Shown piece by piece: positions 22,100 to 33,878 of a stretch of 64,000 nt of DNA. Within the stretch, counting starts at the first letter, position 1. Each line of letters opens with the position of its first letter. The notes under the pieces are model-generated. The model saw only the letters and a program-made list of their open reading frames with translations. It had not been told where the DNA came from and did not search any database. Origin of the DNA: Stropharia rugosoannulata (lineage: Eukaryota > Basidiomycota > Agaricomycetes > Agaricales > Strophariaceae); NCBI GenBank assembly GCA_028532985.1, contig JANCIK010000006.1, positions 2,108,001 through 2,172,000 of the forward strand, in the 5' to 3' direction. Both the position numbers and the translations under genes were made by a program.

Positions 22100-24430
22100 C
22101 GATGGGCGCTTAACTTGACATACGCGGCCTTGTACGATTCTCCCTTTGAAGTTGGATACCGGGCCAGCCTTGTGACCAGCAAACCTTGTTTAGAACTTCG
22201 TCATCGAAAACAAGATGCAGCTCGAGCGCCACACGGAGAATATCAATGAGCATCTTCTGCGCGTCCTCAGCTGAGCGCTTGGCCTTAACGTTTTTGTGAT
22301 GCGGAACCAGTAGGGGAAGAAAGTAGAGGAGCGAAGAAGGGGTCTCTACTGTCCATGCGCGCAATGATCTGTAGGGGAATGGGAGCCACCATCGCCTTCA
22401 GGATCAGGGGAAATCTGTCTTCGTTCCTCACGAGGAGCGCGAAGCTGTTGTCCATGTTGACGTCGCTGATCAAGCGCGATTCCCAGGTGCCAAGTTGGAG
22501 CGATGTTCCAGGCATTCCTACGTTATGGCGGAAAGCCGCGAGCGAGTCCATGAAGGGGTTGACGGTCACGTACGAAATCTGGCCGGGGTTATCAACGATG
22601 ACGCTAAAAGGGATATGAGAAACATTTTAATTGTAGAAACAGGATCATATCTCACTTTGTGCTGCTGCAAATGACGAAGGCCTCCAGAGGCCCAAGGTTA
22701 AGTTCCTGGCTGGCAATGTGAAGATCCATGATCCAGTCACTTTAGGGCGGAGAACAGCTTCGAAATCGGAAGGTCAGCGACAATCGCAGAAGGGTGGATG
22801 GTATTCTACATGCCGCTTTGGTTCACGTTGATTTTGGTCAATACCTTCTTTGGCAGAGCAGCCATATCGTAAACATCGACTTGATGATATTGAATTTGGC
22901 TCTTAACTGCTTCGAGAAGAGCAGAGAGAAGTTGTTTCATAACCTATCGAGATATCAGAACATTATCTGAGGAAAGCAGGCATGTGCTCACCATCTGCTC
23001 AGACTGGGGCTTGCGACCGAAGAAAATGACAGGCTTGCAACCAGCTTCGACAAGGGACAACTGCCTATACCAACGATAACAGTCGTCCCAGAGGGGGACC
23101 AAGCGGAAACTTGTTCAAGAGTCGAGAGAGAGGGAACAAGACGCAGGAGGGATTTGTTAGTGGCACCGTGTTCGCAGTATGAGACGAAAGTAGCCATATA
23201 CTCCGAGCGGTAACAAGCTTGAATCTCGCTGGTGAGTAGACTGCGGAGTCCTCAGGAAGATTGTCGACGTTGGCGAGATCCAAGCACAAGGCATGGAAGC
23301 GTCTCGCAACGGAACACCCGAATCATACCGCAGCCTTGTAGGCAACATCTCGAGGCAAGTGAGGCATTTCAACAGAGATGCAGTCCTTCGCGGAATACGA
23401 AAGGGCGTTCAGGACATGTGAAGTTTCTCCGTTACCCACGTAGAGGATCCCATCGAACTGATGAACTAGAGTAACTGAAGATGCAGGGAAGTCCAGCCGT
23501 TGCAGAGCCAGGTGTTCGTCTCGGCTGCTTGAGATTTTTGTTCTTTGTGGACTACACCGCGAGGAACCCAGGCGACCGAATACTTCTTGCAGGACACGAG
23601 CAGAATGCCAGCATCCGAGAAGACTTCGAAGGAAAAGCTCAGGACACGAGCGTTACGTCCGACGTCAAGTAGAAGGTGGTAGCGGCAAGTGGAGTGGTAA
23701 GAAATGTCGTCGTTTTGGAGCGTGAAATCTTCCAGCGAAGCGGGAAGGTATGCGCCGGCGCTGTCGTCCATGGGAGGAGCTAACCTAGAAGAGACCGCCC
23801 CAAACAAATGGAGACAGGCATCCAACTTGCGAATGCGACCATGAGCAGGATTTGCTGTGACCTCGAGCTTGATATCGGCATCTGCGTGGCCGGCCCAGAT
23901 TCGGACTTCTTGGACGGTGCGGAAAGGATCACCGAACTGAACGTTCTTGAAGCACTCGTAGACCTGAGCCTTCGACATCATCTGCAGAGGGGCCATCTCA
24001 GGCTCCTTGACGACCTTCTTCCTAGGCGACGAGCCAGGCTTGTCTGACATGGTACCAGAGCAGATGAACATGTCTGCACCGTCTTCCTGAACCAGCTTGT
24101 ATGCACCCTGCTCGTCAACCTCGGCGCGTACTTGAGTCTCGGGGGTCTCCAAGACCAAGGCGTGTGGAACTTGATGTTCTTGACCGACTTGGTGCTGGTA
24201 GCGCGAGCGAAGAAGTCTACCATGGCCATCCCAGGAAGAACACGGCGGCCCTCAATACGGTGGAGGTCAAGGAAGTTGCATAAGGGCTGATCGACGACAA
24301 ACTTTGGAGTGGGAGCTTTTTGTGGGGAAGAAGCCTCGACTGTGTTGAGAATGGAGGCGACAGTGGTGGAGCCAGAACAAATGTAAGCAGGGTAGTTATA
24401 CAGGCGTTAAAAAGGGTATGTCGGGACGTC
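22100..24430 (-). pseudogene. Broken polyketide synthase fragment (DH-KR-carrier region)
   Basis: In minus-strand order the fragment shows a dehydratase domain (FLDLHRIEGRRVLPGMAMVDFF with the catalytic His, then RKLDACLHLFG with the Asp and SAGAYLPASLEDFTL). A linker follows (VGNGETSHVLNALSYSAKDC). Next comes a ketoreductase-type segment (ACKPVIFFGRKPQSEQ, LEAFVICSST, NPGQISYVTVNPFMDSLAAFR, TSLQLGTWESRLI), and last the start of an acyl-carrier-like helix (SAEDAQKMLIDILRVALEL). These are modules of a fungal type I iterative polyketide synthase. Ketosynthase and acyltransferase are absent, at least one frameshift breaks the DH (near 24170), and the carrier Ser motif is not found, so it is a remnant. 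Some introns are still recognisable (for example after PQSEQM). It abuts the UPF1 fragment with almost no spacer. Confidence 0.75.
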
Positions 24431-25400
24431 AGTCATCGCAAATTGATAAGGCATCTAGTTGGAAAGAGCTTCAAAGCAACCTCAAAGTCGACGTTTGTTC
24501 TCCGAGCACACGTGAGATATCCCCATGATGCCGACAGCGATTGCATATCTGGGAATCTTCGTGTGCTTGCAGGGCGGAGTACGGAAAGGGCGAAATGGTG
24601 AAATGTACGGATCGGAAGTTCGGTTCCAGCGCTGTGTGAACAAAAATTTATCATCAAAGTGACGAATGAAGAAATTTAAACATAACCGTACACCTGAACC
24701 GAGAGCACGGACCACTAGTAATGCATTCTCAAGAACTGTTGAAGTATTTTCTGCGCTCTGGATGAGTTGTAGAATAAAGGTCATGATGCAATCGGCGAGG
24801 TTTTGGATTCCACAAGTTACCTGCATGCCTAACGGATGCTCGGACAGATACAAGTATTTTTCCCTCTGCCTCCCGACGTCTCACTCCCTCATCCACGAGC
24901 CTGGTTAATGCGAATATATCTTCTTCGCTCGTAACATGCTGATATCCAAGCCTTGACTCCGGTTTCTACATCGACTGACGCCTCCCACATGACGGCATGG
25001 TCAGGCCCTAGGCGTCGCAGAAAGATAGGGATAGGTCCGCTGGCTATTGATATTGTAGATTGAGGTAAGCGCGGATGGCGATGCAGAAAGATAATAGTCC
25101 GCGTTCCGCGTAGGATCATGGATGGCGCGCAGGAGTGTCCAGATTTTATTATTGAATTTAGGACATGCAGGCGGTGAAATGCGCTCGTTCTTCGCCCTAC
25201 CGACGTGGACTCCCCAAAACTCAGTTCTGCAGGAATGTTTCCACCCAGTGCCATTCTCCAGCCTTTTCGGATGACATGGATCCTAATGCTGGCAACACCC
25301 AATCAGAAAAATGCTTGACATGATAGTGTTCATTTGAATGATCAAGGACGTAATTTCTGGCTAAGTTATGGAGCTTTTAGTGGCAGAACGGTTCGAAGTA
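24431..25400. other. Decayed or intergenic sequence
   Basis: Short minus-strand frames here have protein-like composition (for example around 24900-25300), but I could not assign a domain or a consistent exon chain. It may contain more of the degraded polyketide synthase or the terminal region of the Plavaka transposon; no terminal repeat was identified by eye. Confidence 0.35.
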
Positions 25401-25416
25401 TTAATGATAATGATAT

Positions 25417-28400
25417 CTATAGACCATCGTATTCCCTATCTGAGAATTCCGAAGCTATCTCGTCGTCCGTTTCAATTTCGTCCGATTCATTCTCGCTCGA
25501 AAAAATGTCAGGGTCCTCTTCAATTTCACTTTCTGAATCAGACAGAACATGCATAATGTCTGGCTCTGAGTCCGGCTGAGTAGATGTCTTTTTGTGGTGG
25601 CTAATACCCATCTCACAAAACCGCATGAACATATCTCGGTCAACAAAGCTAGTAGTAACTTGCCGTTAGAGTGATTGAGTATCATCTTCACAGACTGGCA
25701 ACTTACATTCCAACGTAGTAATTTATCCAATCTGATGAATTTCCACATGGCCGAGCTTCCGTTGGCAGTTCTGTACTCAGCAGTGTATTTGTATGGCCAT
25801 TGACAAATGTCGGTATTAAGTGGCAGCCTCGGATGACGAGACTAGGGTCCAGAAAGCCAAACGCAAGGTCATCCTCTTCTGGTACATATCCAATCATAGG
25901 AAGTTTTGCTCCTTTTGGACCATGTAATGCCCCTGGTTCAGCACCAAGCCATCTTACCCACAGAAAATCCATTTGGTGCCACGTAAACCCGGTAATAGAT
26001 TGATGCCCAATATGTTGAACATCAGTGTGGAAAATGCCCAGAACTTGAGCATACCAAAACATATGATTGTCGGATTCAGAACCTTGGGTAGGGCGAGCCA
26101 TCATGACATACGGGCGAGTTTTTGGATTTATGGTGTCAAAGTCGCGGCGTACATCATATGTAGTATAGTTGATTCTTGCAGTACAGTGTCGGTATATCAA
26201 CGAATTGCGTAAGCGTATTGTGTTCCGTTCTTCGTGAGTGAAAATGTCAGGATCATCTCCATCAAAGTCAAGTTTAAGTATTCGCCCAAGTAAATGATCT
26301 TGTAACTTTGGGATGAAGTTCTGTAGGAGTAAAATTAAACGGTGTTTCAAAGAGTCGCAGAGATTGATACCTTTTTTGCGGGATCGCAGTCTTGAACAAA
26401 TGTAAAAATATTCAAAGGGTCATTTCGTGAATGCGAGATCACAGAATGCCTGGATAAATGTTCTGGTTTGCTGGCTTCTTCGTACTCTTGAAGCTCTACC
26501 TGACTTTTGAGGACTTGTTGCCGCATATGTATGTTGCTCATTTGCTTTAATGCATTTCGTTTGTTTGTCATCGCATAGGCCTTTTTGACAGGGCCATGAG
26601 CGACTTCACCCTAAGCGCAACTGAATTGTGAGTGATTTGTATCAAAATCGACATCATAAACTACTAACCAATTGTGTGGTATACGAGTCAGTGGTGCCAT
26701 ACTTGCGTATGTACTGAACGTAGTCCCCCAATGCGTGAAATTTTGGAGTGGTCAAATTGAGTCGTTTTGTTCTGCCTGTTCGTATTTTGTCTGTTGATGT
26801 TGATTTGACGGCTGGCCCCGTCTTTGCTCCCTCCCTACGAATACGTGCTGCTTTCTCTTTTGGAAGCTCCATTGTTTGAAATTCCTTGCATGTTATATTG
26901 CGGAATTGTCGCATGAGTTTTCCAAACTGAATGATGACCTGATCAGTTCGTTCAAGCGTGTCATCAGTGTGCAAGCGCAGTTTGAGCAAACAGTGTAGCT
27001 CGGCTGTTCGGTAAAGCAGCGTCATCAACTGCGTATTGTGTGGAGGATCAAGGAGACCTTCAAAAACTGGAATGGCGCACTTTTGACATACAAATATCAG
27101 CTTGTTGGCGCACCTTGATGCGAGAACCTTTTACCTGTAGAATGTCTTCAAAATCACGGGCTGCAAGTCTCTTCATATCGGAGACGTTGTCCGAGAATCT
27201 TCGTATAGTATCGCGTCCGAAAGGTAGTATTTCCCTGAACCTGACATTTACGGGGTTACGGGGTCTTTAGATTAAGATATCTTTGCAATATTGTACGCCA
27301 AACCTTCTATCTAATTCAACCACGCGATCATTAGTACCCTTTCCTGCAGCGTGGAGAAGGCGGATAAGATGCATGAACAGAGTTTTCCAAACACCAAGTT
27401 CGAATTCATGCATGAGATCCGGGACAAGCATTTCTGATGGATTAAAATCAGTGCCCAAACGATCTACAAAAGCGTTCTAATATAATAGAGAGTAAGACCG
27501 TGCTTGTTCGTAATACCATATGAATACTTACAATAGTAGGAACACCAGAAAAAACCTTTAAGAGATTTTCTACGGCCTGACTCCGGATTCCACGAGCAGA
27601 TTTATATATGGCTTCACGGGCAGCAGTAACATTCGAGAGCATGTACTTCCTGAATTGCGAGAGCCGTGTCATAGCATCTGCCTTCGTTCCCAGGCGATCC
27701 ATATGAAGTTTGGGTACTAGACATCTTGGACAAGGACACAATCCTGCACCCCGAATGGTTGCAAGTAGGACTCTGTAAAAAGGAGTAAGCTTTTTGGATC
27801 ATTGTAATCGTGTATTTATGCCTCACTTCTCAGGATAGTCGGCGGAATACGTGAAAAAGCGGGGGTATATTCTTCTCTCTGTTCCGTCGTTGCATTTTAT
27901 AACTATTCCGTAATGATATGCATGAATAAATTCGTCGTCAAGAAGCTTTTTCCAAATAGCATGAATCAGCTCCCGACGACAGTGCCTCAATATGTCATCT
28001 CTTTGGGTTCTCCATTTCACATGAAATTTTGAAGCCATGTCGTGAAACGAGTCAGGGAGCTAAGCTGATTATTAGTTTCTTGAAGATAAAAAAATTATTA
28101 ATGCCGCACCGATGGTATGTATGCCAGGTGGTACATAGCTCCGGACTTGGGCTTACACCGAATATACTTGGAGAGATTTCCAAGCATTAGATAAATAGGC
28201 CAGGCTTTGGCGTTCCCAAATTGAGTCAAATGTGTTCCATCCGACGACATCATCAACGCTGCCACCACTTTTTCAAGCTTACAATTTGTATCGTCTGGAG
28301 ATAGCTTGCCACTATTTTGTAGCCATTCATGCTCCGAAAGGAAGGCATCTGTGGTAAATAGCTCGCCATAGACACGCTGCACACGAGCAGTATGCACATT

Positions 28401-29513
28401 GCGGTAAAATAGTTTGAAAGGTGTGTAATGCAGCATGTGGGACAGACGGTCTTGAAATGCTTCGACAATTGTTGCAGTAAGGTTACGATGAAGTAAGCCT
28501 GGCACCGTAAATGTTTGAGGTTCAATTCTAGTACTGCCTGATGGTACCAGAATATCGACTGACGACTCCATAAATTGACTCTTGATAGAGTCGGTATTAG
28601 CTAGAGCATTGTCGAACCGACAGTTTTCTCTATGAGCGTCAAAGTTATCGAAATGGCGCACGTCGAAGTCGGGTTGCTGAATGACATTCCTCACGAAAGA
28701 AGTGACTTCCCCTTCCGATTTTGTCATAGTCCCATTATTCATCCAGGACAATGTTCGCCAGATAGTGATGTTAGGGAATGGCCAGTACGATGAACGTATC
28801 TCGTGGTGAGTGTCAGAGTTACAAGCAGCAGGCAGAGATTCAGGTACATTTGCTAGATCTTCCAATGACAGCTGGCCACTTGGATCATGAGTTGGGCGCC
28901 ATTCGTAGTCTCTGAAGAGACCAAATTGATTGGCCGATGTAATCAACTGGTTACGCACAATCGGCAAGACCCGTTGGATACTAGCCATCGGCTCATTAGG
29001 TTCAGATCCATCAACAGGGGCAAGCGGTTCCGGGGGAGTGTCTATAAATCGTGCCGGGATTCTATACCTCGGGCGGTCAGACTGAGTGAATAAGGGTGAA
29101 GGCGCTGGTGCGTTGTCAACATCCTTATCAGATGCGGGAGTAAAAAACATTGGAGTATTCAACGTGTCTCTAGAATTGGACGCTGCGACTGCAACATTTT
29201 GCTCAGGTGCCCGGTGCTGACCAACCTCATGAATGGTTAGACTCTGTTCGATAAAAGAACGTCAGAAAATATTGCAAAGAATGCAGAATGTTTAACATAC
29301 GGAGAAATGCCTACGTCGAAGATCTGCAGGAGACGCATATTCAAATCTGGAAGAGCGCGCTTCAAGAGCCTTTTTGCGAGTTGCAAGCACTTCAACACAC
29401 CCGAGTTTATGCTTGGATAGTGAAGCTGCCCTTGAAAAAGTTTTTCCGCAATCAGGGATGCAAGAAAATTGCTGGGGCATATAGCAGAAACGAATGAGCG
29501 CGGACGGCGGCAC
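25417..29513 (-). CDS. Plavaka-type transposase (CACTA-like DNA transposon), nearly complete
   Basis: A long spliced minus-strand gene. Clear exons are 29513-29301, 29243-28110 and from 28059 down, with further exons to the stop at 25417. The N-terminus has a C2H2 finger (FSCIPDCGKTFSRAASLSKHKLGC), typical of these transposases. The core includes VPGLLHRNLTATIVEAF, FTPFKLFYRNV, KVVAALMMSSDGTHLTQFG, WPIYLMLGNLSKYIRCKP, CPCPRCLVPK and MLVPDLMHEFELGVWK. The C-terminal part (NHMFWYAQVLGIFH) ends in a Ser/Glu/Asp-rich tail. Plavaka elements are abundant cut-and-paste transposons of Agaricomycetes. The frame is continuous when the introns are removed wherever I checked, so it may be intact. An upstream start at 29480 (MPQQFSC) is equally plausible. 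Confidence 0.8.
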
Positions 29514-30035
29514 AGGCGATCGTTTAATGTCAATACCATGGTAGAATCACGTCAACTCGGTCATGAGTAACAGGCCAGATGAGTCAACAACCAAAGTACG
29601 TTTTAGGTCATAAAAAGGTAAGGCCTCTTCTACTGACTTAGTCCGGGATCACTACGGCTGAGAAGTTTTATTGACGTGATTGTGATAAGCACATGCAATA
29701 TTGACAGTAGCACCATACATGACTCGAGGCGATCTTAAAGCACCTAGCACCATACGCCGTCATGAATATTGGCTTGCGCAGCGTCTTCAGGGTTTGAACA
29801 AGCCGGGCAAGGTGCAGGCGCATTGCACAGCAAAGCTATCAACGTGACAACGCATTTCTGGACTAGCATATAAGCTTCAATCGTCAATGGGAAAGTTAAT
29901 TTTTCAGACCTACGTGTAACAGTTGTCTGTGCTGCCAGTTGGTACGAGCCAATTTCCCGTATATTTCCAGCGCAAATATCCATGATCTCAGCAGTGATGG
30001 ACGAAACACTTTTCACATATGAAACAGCAGATGTT

Positions 30036-30744
30036 ATGATATTCGGTTGGTCTGCCGTTCAACGATGGGCAGATTCTCTGTCTTCACAGAGTCGTGTTGA
30101 TGATGTAGGTGGTTAAAATGTTGTTTTAAAACCAAATCTAATATCTAATGGCAGGTGTGGCTTTGGGAGTGTTTTCTATGGCACTTGACAGACGAAGCCA
30201 CGCTGGCTGTTATCAAGGTCCAAGGGAAAGAAATCAATTGTAGAAAACTACTGCAGTTGATGTATTGGCAGTTTTTAGGCTCAAACCTGGCCGATTCGAC
30301 AGTACGTGGAGTCGGAGAAGAGTGGTCATTGCTCAGGAATAGCGAGAATCTGGCAACTTCCAGAACGTTGTTGGTTCAAATCTTGCAGATTTCATTTGAA
30401 ACACGCGATGAAGATGATGTCCACAAAATCCATTTCATAGTCTCGGATGGCGGCCAACCAGTCAGGGCACATGCTCGCGCGCCCTTTCCAGAAGGCTTGG
30501 ACGCAGAACACGTCAGGCTTGGAACAAAAGTACGTACTCTCAAGCAGATAAATCAAGCAATGATTAAAAATCGATAAATTATTAGTTGATTTTATCCAGG
30601 CCTTTTGTTGAGAACAATTCGTTACTTCTTGAAGCGCGCAGTGCCAAGGTACTATACTTCCCGAGGAATATGAAGAGTAATTTAGAGTGCGGATTATCTA
30701 GGAAGTGTGTTATAGCTTGTGATCCAAGTTACTGGCAAGGATAA
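30036..30744 (+). pseudogene. Tandem paralogue A of unknown family, probably decayed
   Basis: Exons 30036-30104 and 30155-30529 join in frame. The sequence LLVQILQISFE...HFIVSDGGQPVRAHARAPFPEGLDAEHVRLGTKV aligns clearly with LVQIMQMTYE...FFLSDGCTVVHAHSYAPFPDGLNIEKIRIGDKV of the next gene. The expected third exon (PFVENNSLLLEARSAKVLYF, to TAA 30742-30744) matches that gene's final exon, but is out of frame with the only good donor. A 2-nt loss or an unusual splice is therefore implied. I do not recognise the family; no catalytic motif is visible. A tandem duplication followed by decay of this copy is the likely history. Confidence 0.55.
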
Positions 30745-31033
30745 ACATCTATTTCTATGTCGAAATAGCGTTAGGGCTCTCCTTATTACATGCCAAATGC
30801 TATATAAGATTTCATTATGCTGCTCTAGACCCTTCGGCGCGCAGTGAGCCTTCGGATCCGGCTCCCGATATGATTCTGTTGTCGTGCTGAGTCTTGCTTG
30901 TTAGCCGGTACACAGTTGTACCCCTTACGCGGCACAGTTGAGGGCTAGACAGGGAATCATCATCTATACCTATAAGTTTGCATATTTTCTTTAAAAAGAG
31001 CATGCGTACCAGATAATTAAGTCACCCCATAGT

Positions 31034-31828
31034 ATGGCTCAGCAAATGGAAATGTACGGAATAGAGCACCAGGTCTCAATGCCAGAACACGAAAGACAGT
31101 CCCTTCTATTTTGGTTGAATAATCAAAGAATTAGGCAACTCTCCACCGATATAACATTCCCCATCGCTTTGCTGCAATGGGTAGCGGCAAAATTTCCTTG
31201 CCTTGTAGTTGATCAGGTAAATAGTTCCATGTGTTGCTTTAAGCCATACGGTACTGATTACTACGGATTGTATTCAGCAATGGCTAGCTCAGCGTTACAG
31301 AGAGGCTTATGTAGACGAAGACCAATTCACCACAGACTTGCAATACACAATATACGAAGAACTCATGGCTTCCGATCTTGCCGAATCGGTGGTAGCAGGG
31401 ACAGGTTTCAATCCAGAATGGCCGTTACTTCCGGGTTGTCAGCGGCTTGAAGACCCAGCAAGAATACTGGTACAGATCATGCAAATGACCTACGAAGTAT
31501 GCGGGGGCGACAAGATTAATAGTGCAACTTTTTTCCTGTCTGACGGCTGTACTGTTGTTCATGCGCACTCATATGCGCCATTTCCCGATGGTTTGAATAT
31601 CGAGAAAATAAGGATTGGTGACAAAGTAGGTTTCAGGCCAGCGTTAGAGGTTTGCTTACTGACGTTGGAAAGCAGTTACTTCTAAAGGTTCCCCGCGTGG
31701 AGAAAGGGTCCATTATCCTGGAGCGGGGGACTGTTCAACTACTCCAAACGCGTCTGAAGGGTAAACTGGAAAGAGAATCGATCAAAAAAGTTACGATGAC
31801 ATGTGCCCCAAAGCAGTGGCCATCTTGA
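31034..31828 (+). CDS. Tandem paralogue B of unknown family, intact
   Basis: Three exons, 31034-31216, 31278-31625 and 31688-31828, give 223 residues with all introns in phase 0. The protein starts MAQQMEMYGIEHQ. Its best conserved core, shared with the neighbour upstream, is ILVQIMQMTYEVCGGDKINS then FFLSDGCTVVHAHSYAPFP and IEKIRIGDKVPRVEKGSIIL. The core is probably beta-rich; the regular hydrophobic spacing suggests a small folded domain rather than an enzyme with a known signature. No signal peptide or membrane segment. Function unknown. Confidence 0.6.
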
Positions 31829-32540
31829 AGAGATGCGACTGTAGGCTTCGAATGACTCCGATGTGCCCCGCTTCTAGGCATAGCTCTGTGTTGTATTCGA
31901 GGTTGAATTATGTGATTGTAGATTTCTGCTATAACGTGCCCACAGAAAGCTAATTTCCAAGTGTGATTGTCCGTTCTTTGACTTCGTTAGGCGGAACGGT
32001 AGAGTTCCAAAAGGCGCAGCAAACAGATTTGGGCTTGAAACCCCAAGGACAAGCCAAAGTATCCTGACAAACCAGAGATAAATTGGTTGCGTAGAAGCAG
32101 CCTAGGGGTTGAGAGTTATGCCACAAGCAAGCGCTCATCTCTGCGCGTTGGACTTCTGACAGACAAGATCATAGCAAGATGAAGTCGATATTCATTTAGA
32201 CTGATTGATCTATACATGGTACAGCTACATAGGGAGACGCTCCAATGATATCCCAGAAGCCAGGATATGTAATGGAATAAGCCCTCTGTGGTGCCCTGGA
32301 TGCCAGGGACACCACGGCTTACATGCAGAGAGTCACGACGCAACGAGTGAGAAATCTCAATGCTTTTTGGACTCCGATTGAATTAAAGCGCGGAGCTCAA
32401 ATAATCACGCAGCCCAAGCACAAGCTTTGTTCTTCGGATAACGCAATCATTTGACAACCACTGCTGCCATTTACCTTTCATCAACCTCAGTTCATTTACC
32501 CTTTACTTAAGTTATATCTATATATCTACTTTTTATCTAC
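31829..32540. other. Intergenic, no gene seen
   Basis: No domain-bearing reading frame or convincing exon chain was found between the paralogue pair and the tandem repeats. Confidence 0.4.
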
Positions 32541-32541
32541 T

Positions 32542-32860
32542 CTTGGCTTCCAAGGTAGACTCAAGATACAACAACTCTTGAACTGGTCTCTTCAAACGTG
32601 ATCAAGCTTTCCCCAGAGGCTCGATCGTCGTGCACGTTCTATCTACTTTGTATCTATTCTTGGCTTCCAAGGTAGACTCTACAGCAATTCGTAAACTCTT
32701 GAACTGGTCTCTTCAAACGTGATCAAGCTTTCCCCAGAGGCTCGATCGTCGTGCACGTTCCATCTACTTTGTATCTATTCTTGGCTTCCAAGGTAGATTC
32801 TACAGCAATTCGTAAACTCTTGAACTGGTCGTTTCAAACATGGGCAGGCTTTGTATAGCC
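32542..32860. repeat. Tandem repeat, about 2.7 copies of a 117-121-bp unit
   Basis: The landmark CTTGGCTTCCAAGGTAGA recurs at 32542, 32659 and 32780, giving periods of 117 and 121 bp. The first two copies are near-identical through CAAGCTTTCCCCAGAGGC; the third diverges and fades after about 32840. It lies just downstream of the 3' end of the minus-strand gene that follows. Confidence 0.85.
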
Positions 32861-32967
32861 TCGGTCGCAGTCGAAGATACTGTAAGCCCCATTGCATAAT
32901 TATATACCTACTAATTGTACCGCTAACTCGGACGTTACAGTCCGTAGTGTATATCAGTGAAAGCCCC

Positions 32968-33878
32968 TCAAATATCTTTCGTCGCACCCCCTCCTATCGA
33001 CCGGTCTTGCACGACTATGCAAGGACTTGAACTGTCTAGCGAGTCACTGTTGTCGAAATCGACTTCGTAATGGTCTCTGGCAATTCTCCGCGTCATATAC
33101 CGACCGCAGTGTTCGCAAATATGGAATACATCCTTAAAAATATGTATCGGAACCCCAGCAGCATTAGCGGGGTCGTGAGCGTCGAGCAATCTCATTGGAA
33201 TTTGGTCCGTTTTCCTGATGTCGGCGAAAACATCCCTAGAACCTATGTGTTATCAAGATAAATGATTCTAATGCAAAAAGCCTTGCGCATTGTAAAGTAC
33301 TGACCGTTTCTATCGGCACATTTATGGTAAGGGACAGTCCTGGCCGTCACAAAGTTGGAACACCCTTGACACCTCATAAATAACGTCCAAAATTCTTCTT
33401 CGGGTAGCCCATAGGCAGGCAAGAAATCTAGCCTTAACAGTTGCGAAAATGATGTTTTATACTCCAGTGAAGGGTTGAACCACTGTGCTGTCTGTGCATC
33501 GAGAACACCGGCCTGTTTTGTAGGCGTGTCCGACGATGCGTCTATTTGGAAGGGCTCGGCATCCAGTCGGGAGTTTTCTGCAGGGCCTGTTTCAGACAGC
33601 ACCGTCAGTGAAGGCGAACATAAACTCTTACCTGGAGTTTTCGTTAATAGTGGACTATTTACCGGCGGCCTTGTTACTCCCTTTGTCCCCCCCCTTTTTT
33701 TGATAGGACTTGGGGACGGTGCTAAAGGTGGAATCACATAGTACTCTCCTTTTCTTTTCTTTGTCCGGCGTTGACGGAGAGGCATTCCGCGCTTGACGCC
33801 AGAAGAAGGGGTGAAAATTTGCTCTGTCACGGCATTCTCAGGAGTGATGTCCTCGACTACCAACGGTGTGGTAGGCAT
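32968..33878 (-). CDS. Unknown protein with paired C-x2-C-x11-H motifs
   Basis: Two exons, 33878-33305 and 33242-32968, give 282 residues. The N-terminal half is basic and proline-rich (LRQRRTKKRKGEYYVIPPL, PSPSPIKKRGGTKG) and contains candidate nuclear-localisation basic clusters. The C-terminal half holds two similar cysteine units, CQGCSNFVTARTVPYHKC and CEHCGRYMTRRIARDHYE, both C-x2-C-x2-[FY]-x-T-x-R-x5-H, split between the two exons. They probably bind zinc as a pair. No family recognised; a nuclear, perhaps DNA-associated role is a guess from the basic clusters and fingers. Confidence 0.6.

Noticed and set aside
32542..32860. Possible CRISPR-like array
   Set aside because: The units are long tandem copies without unique spacers, and the genome is eukaryotic.
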